A DNA stretch of 26,056 nucleotides from positions 1 to 26,056 of the forward strand of contig CAZVRW010000047.1 in assembly GCA_964630265.1 (NCBI GenBank), given 5' to 3'. Of this stretch, positions 22,630 to 26,056 are shown piece after piece. Under the pieces are notes generated by a model. The model saw only the letters and a list, made by a program, of their open reading frames with translations, did not search any database and was not told the DNA's origin. Position 1 is the stretch's first letter. Each line of letters begins with the position of its first letter. Made by a program: the position numbers and the translations under genes. This DNA comes from CAZBWP01 sp964630265 (GTDB taxonomy: Bacteria; Pseudomonadota; Alphaproteobacteria; Rhodospirillales; Defluviicoccaceae).

Positions 22630-23182
22630 ACGAGCGGCCCGACTCTCCCGAACGCTGGCCACAGTCCTGCTGCTGGCCGGCTGCGGCTTCCGGCCCATGT
22701 ATGCACCGGCCGGCAATCAAACCGTGCTGGAGGATTTCTCCGGCGTACAGGTGGCGGTGATCGAGGACCGCATCGGTCAACAGCTGCGCAACGATCTGCA
22801 GGACCTGTTGACGCCGCGTGGCCGGCCGGCTGCGCCGGACTTTGTCCTGCGCGTCGAACTTTCGGAGCGGCTCCGCACGTTGGCGCTGGAGCGCACCGGT
22901 CTCGCCACCCGCGCCGACCTCACCATCGTCGCGCGCTTCTCCCTCGATGCGGTCGAGACCGGCGAAACCGTGCTCTCGCAAACGACGTCGGCGAGCAGCA
23001 GCTACAACATCCTCCAATCGGACTATGCCACCCTGATCGCCGCCCGCGACGCCCAGACCAAGGCCGTGCGGGTCATCGCCGAGGATATCCGCAACCGGCT
23101 CGGCGTCTACTTCACCGGAGCCCGAAGCGCCGAAGCCCGGAGCGCCGGAGCCCGGAGCGCCGGGAGCGCCAAATGGTCCTGA
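22616..23182 (+). CDS. lptE: LPS-assembly lipoprotein LptE
   Basis: The 188-residue protein starts at an ATG inside the 3' end of leuS. Its short signal peptide ends in the lipobox LLLAGC (lipidation Cys23), followed by GFRPMYA, the usual start of alphaproteobacterial LptE. The body (VQVAVIEDRIGQQLRNDLQD, then SQTTSASSSYNILQSDYATL and AIAEDIRNRL-like VRVIAEDIRNRL) fits the LptE/RlpB family. It plugs the LptD barrel for LPS export. The C-terminus is unusual: a repeat-derived Ala/Gly/Arg/Ser tail of about 18 residues. The stop overlaps the holA start, so translation of the three genes is coupled. Confidence 0.9.
   Translation: MWSCRRAARLSRTLATVLLLAGCGFRPMYAPAGNQTVLEDFSGVQVAVIEDRIGQQLRNDLQDLLTPRGRPAAPDFVLRVELSERLRTLALERTGLATRADLTIVARFSLDAVETGETVLSQTTSASSSYNILQSDYATLIAARDAQTKAVRVIAEDIRNRLGVYFTGARSAEARSAGARSAGSAKWS
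23117..23170 (+). repeat. 15-bp tandem repeat encoding the LptE C-terminal tail
   Basis: Three 15-base units and one shortened 9-base unit follow one another: GGAGCCCGAAGCGCC, GAAGCCCGGAGCGCC, GGAGCCCGGAGCGCC, GGGAGCGCC. They encode GARSA, EARSA, GARSA and GSA. The unit is a multiple of three, so the frame is kept through to the overlap with holA. Confidence 0.85.
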
Positions 23183-24195
23183 AGGGGGCGCGCATCTCGG
23201 CTTTCCTGGGTCGACCCGATCCGGCGGTGCGCGCAGCCCTGTTCTATGGACCCGACCGCGGCCTGGTGCGCGAGCGCGCCAATGCGGTGATGGCCGCCGC
23301 GGCCGGCTCCGCTCCCGATCCGTTCGGCAACGTCGAGCTCGACGCCGCCACGGTGAAAGCCGATCCGAGCCGCGTCGCCGCCGAAGCGGCGGCCTTGACC
23401 TTCGGCGGCGGGCGGCGGATCGTCCGCCTGCGCGAGGCCGGCGATCCGTGCACGGCGGCGCTTCGAACATGGCTTGAAACCGGCGTTGGCGAGGGGCTGG
23501 TGGTCGTCGAGGCCGGCGATCTGCCGAAGCGTTCGGCGTTGCGCACCTTGGTCGAGGCCGCCGAGGACGCGGTCGCCATCGCCTGCTATCCGGACACTGG
23601 CGTCGACCTGGAACGGACCGTCAGCACGGCGTTGGCCGCCGAGGGCGTGCGCATCGAGCGCGAGGCCCTGACCTATTTGGTGTCACGGCTCGGGGCGGAC
23701 CGCGCCCTGATGCGTGGCGAGCTGGAGAAACTGGTCGTCTACCTCGGCGAGCGGCGGAGCGTCACGGCGGACGACATCACCGCCTGCGTCGGCGACAGCC
23801 GCAGCGTGACGCTGGACGCGGTCGCCGACGCCGCCTGCCTCGGCGACCAGGCGACACTGGACCGGGCGGTCAGCGTCGCCGGCGAAGAGGGGGTGTCGCC
23901 GGTGGCCATCCTCCGCGCCACCGCCCGCCACGTGCAGCGGCTCATGCAGGTGCGCGCCCTGATGGCCCGTGGGCAACCCGCGGAGAAGGCGATCGCCGCC
24001 CTGCGCCCGCCGGTATTCTACAAGGCGCGTGACGCCATGCTGCGGCAGGCGTCCGTCTGGACGGAGGCGCGTCTGGCAACCGCATTGTCGCTGCTCACCG
24101 AGACCGAGATCGACTGCAAGTCGACGGGCATGCCGGACGCCATGTTGTGTCGCCGCGTCCTGATGCGCATCGCCCAGGCGGCTCGCGCCCGATAG
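23173..24195 (+). CDS. holA: DNA polymerase III subunit delta
   Basis: The 340-residue protein has the HolA pattern: LFYGPDRGLVRERANAVM near residue 25, DPFGNVELDA near 50, ALTFGGGRRIVRLREAGD near 75, LVVVEAGDLPKRSALR near 115, ACYPDTGVDL near 140, YLVSRLGADRALMRGELEKL near 175, and a helical C-terminal clamp-loader collar domain with QRLMQVRALMARG. Delta opens the beta sliding clamp as part of the clamp loader. It lacks a functional Walker A, as is normal for delta. The ATG lies inside the last codons of lptE. It is the last gene of the leuS-lptE-holA group; no terminator is visible before the convergent gene. Confidence 0.95.
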   Translation: MVLKGARISAFLGRPDPAVRAALFYGPDRGLVRERANAVMAAAAGSAPDPFGNVELDAATVKADPSRVAAEAAALTFGGGRRIVRLREAGDPCTAALRTWLETGVGEGLVVVEAGDLPKRSALRTLVEAAEDAVAIACYPDTGVDLERTVSTALAAEGVRIEREALTYLVSRLGADRALMRGELEKLVVYLGERRSVTADDITACVGDSRSVTLDAVADAACLGDQATLDRAVSVAGEEGVSPVAILRATARHVQRLMQVRALMARGQPAEKAIAALRPPVFYKARDAMLRQASVWTEARLATALSLLTETEIDCKSTGMPDAMLCRRVLMRIAQAARAR

Positions 24196-24255
24196 CGTGC
24201 CCGCAGCAGCGCGCCGCCGGCGCCTATGACGGTGACGGAGATCCGCCCCAGCCGC

Positions 24256-25494
24256 TCAGCATGCCATCTCCGTCAGGCTGCTGACGAACGATGAGAGCCC
24301 CGAACTCCGCAGCGGCACGAACGCCTTGGAGCGCTGCTTGCAAAGGCGCTTCGCGAGACGACAGGCATTGTGGCTGACGCAATCCACCGGACAGAACACA
24401 GCGTCGCCCTGCGCCACGGCCTCGCCCAGCCGCTCGACGGTCTCCTCGATGCCGCCGTCATGATGAACGAACGTGCCGTTGGCGCGCTCTACCAGAGCCC
24501 GTAGATGCGGGATCAGTCCGGCTCTCCCGCCGACATAGACGATGCGCTGGCCGCTCAGGTCGAGGGCGGGTCGGGTCCATGCGTTTGCGTCAGCGAGATT
24601 GGACTGCACCACGTCCTCCAAGGCCCGGATTTCCTGCCGCGCCGCGTTCAGGTTCTCCGCAAGCGCTTCACCGGCGTCGCGCAGACTGGCGACCTCCCGC
24701 CTCTGTGCCGCCAGGGAGACCTCGGCTTGGCGGGCCCGTTCATCCGCTTCGAGCGAGACCCGTCGATGATGTTCGATCGCCGATCGCAGCCGCCGAAAGG
24801 TATCGTCGCTTTCCAACTCGTGAATCTGCCGTTCTGCGGCGTTGAGGCGTTGAGCCGCCACCTCTGCCGCCAGCAACCGGCTGTTGAGATCGCGAACCTC
24901 GCTGGCATGGCGGTTCAGGATCCGCCGCGTGTCCCGCTCGCTCTCGGCGAGCCGTCTTTTCGCTGTGGCAAGGGCGTCGCTGAGCGAGTCCCGCTCTTGC
25001 TCCAGCGCTCGCAGGCGCTTGATGTCGGCCCGGTTGGCGGCACCAACCAAGTGGGACAGCATGTGGACATGGCCAAACACGCGCCGGATCAGGCCTTCGT
25101 GGGCTGCCGGATGCGTCATGACGGCCCAATAGGGGCCGGGAATGTCGCCGTCCTCCAGGCTATGCTCCCACAAGGCCATGACGGAGGCGGCGTCCGGCTG
25201 TTTGTCGAACCGCCGGATCGCCGCGGCGTATTTGCGGTCGAGCACTTTGTGTGTGACCCGGGCGATGGGTCCGGGCTTGGCAACCGCAGCAACGAAGTTG
25301 CCGTGGACGGCGTACTCCTCCTCGTCTCTCGGGATCGAGATGCCGACGCGCGCGGCGATGCGGCGCAGGTCGCCCAACGTCAGGCACGTGCCGACAACCG
25401 AACAGTGGAGTCGATTGTCCAGGTCCCAAAGCCGTTTACGTCGACGACTCTCAACGGGGAGGTGGCCGGACGGCGTGGCGCAGCGTTCACACAT
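24256..25494 (-). CDS. DUF2325 protein with N-terminal CxxC, central coiled coil and C-terminal Cys-rich domain
   Basis: The 412-residue protein starts MCERC and has a conserved N-terminal block (RLWDLDNRLHCSVVGTCLTL, then VGISIPRDEEEYAVHGNFVAA). A long charged coiled coil runs from about residue 150 to 305. The C-terminal DUF2325 domain (about 315-400) contains IVYVGGRAGLIPHLRALVE, HHDGGIEETVERL and CPVDCVSHNACRLAKRLCK, the last with four cysteines. DUF2325 has no established function; the cysteines suggest metal or Fe-S binding (inference). The ATG at 25494 is preferred because it overlaps the preceding frame as ATGTGTGA and the longer in-frame extension is arginine-rich and unconvincing. 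A Fur-like box lies upstream of the putative operon. Confidence 0.85.
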   Translation of the reverse strand: MCERCATPSGHLPVESRRRKRLWDLDNRLHCSVVGTCLTLGDLRRIAARVGISIPRDEEEYAVHGNFVAAVAKPGPIARVTHKVLDRKYAAAIRRFDKQPDAASVMALWEHSLEDGDIPGPYWAVMTHPAAHEGLIRRVFGHVHMLSHLVGAANRADIKRLRALEQERDSLSDALATAKRRLAESERDTRRILNRHASEVRDLNSRLLAAEVAAQRLNAAERQIHELESDDTFRRLRSAIEHHRRVSLEADERARQAEVSLAAQRREVASLRDAGEALAENLNAARQEIRALEDVVQSNLADANAWTRPALDLSGQRIVYVGGRAGLIPHLRALVERANGTFVHHDGGIEETVERLGEAVAQGDAVFCPVDCVSHNACRLAKRLCKQRSKAFVPLRSSGLSSFVSSLTEMAC

Positions 25495-25723
25495 GGCGCT
25501 GCGGCTTCCGGAGCGACGACCCATGCGGTGCGCATGGCGTTTCCGTTTTGCGGGATGCCGGGCCCGTGGCGTCTGGCCGGTCGATTGGATCTCGGTCGCG
25601 ACGCCCGCGGCCGCATGCCGCCAAAAGGTCCGCAAGCCCTTTCAAATCCAGCTGTCGCCAGAGCATCACGGCGAGCGCCTTCCGTGGTTCTCGGACGAGC
25701 GGGACGGTTGGTCCGCCACGCAT
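25487..25723 (-). CDS. Small unknown reading frame, possibly the C-terminal part of a frameshifted gene
   Basis: This frame encodes up to 78 residues from an ATG at 25723. A protein-like stretch reads VPLVREPRKALAVMLWRQLD then LKGLADLLAACGRG, followed by a polar tail. Its stop overlaps the DUF2325 start by eight bases, which is typical of co-translated genes and supports the frame being real. The overlap of 58 bases with the upstream frame, and the absence of a ribosome binding site at 25723, suggest that both frames may be one gene broken by a one-base deletion or sequencing error. I do not recognise a family. Confidence 0.4.
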   Translation of the reverse strand: MRGGPTVPLVREPRKALAVMLWRQLDLKGLADLLAACGRGRRDRDPIDRPDATGPASRKTETPCAPHGSSLRKPQRHV

Positions 25724-25923
25724 CCAGACAACATGTCCAATCGCAGGCGCTCCAACCAGCCGATGACGTCGGTCGTGGGATGCCGGACGTCCGGTGCCGA
25801 GCTCCGCGCCGACGCGATGATTTGGCCCAGCGACGGCGACGCATCGTGCGCTGCGCCGAGCACCGTCAGCAGGACGATGTCACCAGGGTCCAGGTGTGAA
25901 CGTGGAGGGCTGGGACGGCGCAA
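25666..25923 (-). CDS. Small unknown protein (or N-terminal part of a frameshifted gene) behind a Fur-like box
   Basis: The frame has a coding-like third-position GC pattern across HLDPGDIVLLTVLGAAHD, SLGQIIASARSSAPD and TTDVIGWLERLRLDMLSGCV. After that the sequence loses a clear protein character and stops at 25666. The most plausible start after the Fur-like box is a TTG at 25923 with GAGG upstream, giving about 85 residues; earlier starts would put the Fur-like palindrome inside the coding region. The helical DVIGWLERLRLDML segment recalls a small DNA-binding or regulatory fold, but no family is recognised. It precedes DUF2325 in the same orientation. Confidence 0.4.
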   Translation of the reverse strand: MRRPSPPRSHLDPGDIVLLTVLGAAHDASPSLGQIIASARSSAPDVRHPTTDVIGWLERLRLDMLSGCVADQPSRSSENHGRRSP

Positions 25924-25946
25924 GGCTGCCTCGCTCGATTCGGGAT

Positions 25947-25973
25947 GCAAATGAAAATCATTCGCATGATTTC
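25947..25973 (-). promoter_or_regulatory. Fur-box-like operator
   Basis: GCAAATGAAAATCATTCGC (25947-25965) matches the 19-base Fur consensus (GATAATGATAATCATTATC) at 14 of 19 positions. The following CATGATTTC extends it into overlapping half-sites (TGAAAATCA, then TGATTTC). It lies just upstream of the small reading frame and DUF2325 on the minus strand. It could also serve a plus-strand gene beyond the right edge. Iron-dependent repression is the inference. Confidence 0.6.
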
Positions 25974-26056
25974 CAGCTCTCCCACGCGCAGGCCCGCGAG
26001 TCAACAACAATTGCAAACGCAAGGCGTTCGCGAAACGCGCTTGACATAACCTGCAT
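25974..26056. other. Right-edge intergenic region
   Basis: No convincing coding frame is seen. TTGACA at 26041-26046 on the plus strand is a perfect -35 element whose -10 would fall outside the window, so a divergent plus-strand gene may begin just beyond. A short inverted repeat (GCGTT, CGCGA, AACGC) precedes it. No clear -35/-10 pair was found for the minus-strand genes. Confidence 0.35.

Noticed and set aside
25495..25635. N-terminal extension of the DUF2325 protein starting at 25635
   Set aside because: The added 47 residues are Arg/His-rich and overlap a more protein-like frame. The ATG at 25494 makes the usual short overlap with that frame.
24505..25899. 464-codon plus-strand open frame opposite DUF2325
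   Set aside because: The minus strand has the conserved DUF2325 motifs. The plus frame has none and crosses the Cys-rich and coiled-coil coding regions.

Overview
The window is about 26 kb of GC-rich chromosomal DNA with the gene content and order of an alphaproteobacterium, most likely Rhodospirillales (an Azospirillum/Rhodospirillum/Defluviicoccus-type lineage; the genus is inference). The evidence is the ProXp-ala, CnoX with an intact CxxC, DUF971 and DUF3576 genes, the leuS-lptE-holA cluster, the aminotransferase-ftsK-lolA cluster, and nitrogen genes preceded by sigma-54 promoters. There is no integrase, transposase, CRISPR array or other sign of an island. This is mostly core genome.

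Layout. 1-405: edge of a secreted-protein gene, then tRNA-Gly(GCC), both on the minus strand. 504-3554: a plus-strand run of housekeeping genes (tRNA editing, thioredoxin-TPR holdase, LON-domain protein, Trm112-like, DUF971, a 56-residue small protein). 3609-4817: a ubiquinone-type flavin hydroxylase on the minus strand. 4914-7204: glnK and amtB, each with its own NtrC-like box and -24/-12 promoter, closed by a strong terminator. 7215-11748: aminotransferase, ftsK and lolA, then a cluster of hairpins that may be a small RNA. 11778-14467: an OmpR-type regulator (minus), ribA (plus), and a conserved protein of unknown function with a textbook sigma-54 promoter and two palindromes upstream. 14474-19263: a YggS-type PLP protein, a divergent ThiE/TenI-like gene, and two translationally coupled TPR enzymes (glycosyltransferase-like and sulfotransferase). 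19395-24195: DUF3576 lipoprotein, leuS, lptE, holA. 24256-26056: a DUF2325 protein and one or two small upstream reading frames on the minus strand, preceded by a Fur-box-like palindrome.

How the genes work together. GlnK and AmtB form the standard ammonium uptake and sensing pair. Their matched regulatory spacing suggests joint NtrC/RpoN control. FtsK, LolA, LptE and DUF3576 serve division and the outer membrane. RibA, the ThiE-like protein, YggS and the flavin hydroxylase concern cofactors. The two TPR enzymes probably modify a surface glycan or protein.

The least explained parts are the four-hairpin candidate RNA (11645-11748), the sigma-54/tandem-palindrome control region of the unknown gene at 13946, the 26-bp perfect palindrome between the NtrC box and promoter of amtB, and the possibly iron-regulated DUF2325 locus at the right edge. 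All calls come from reading the sequence; no database search was run.
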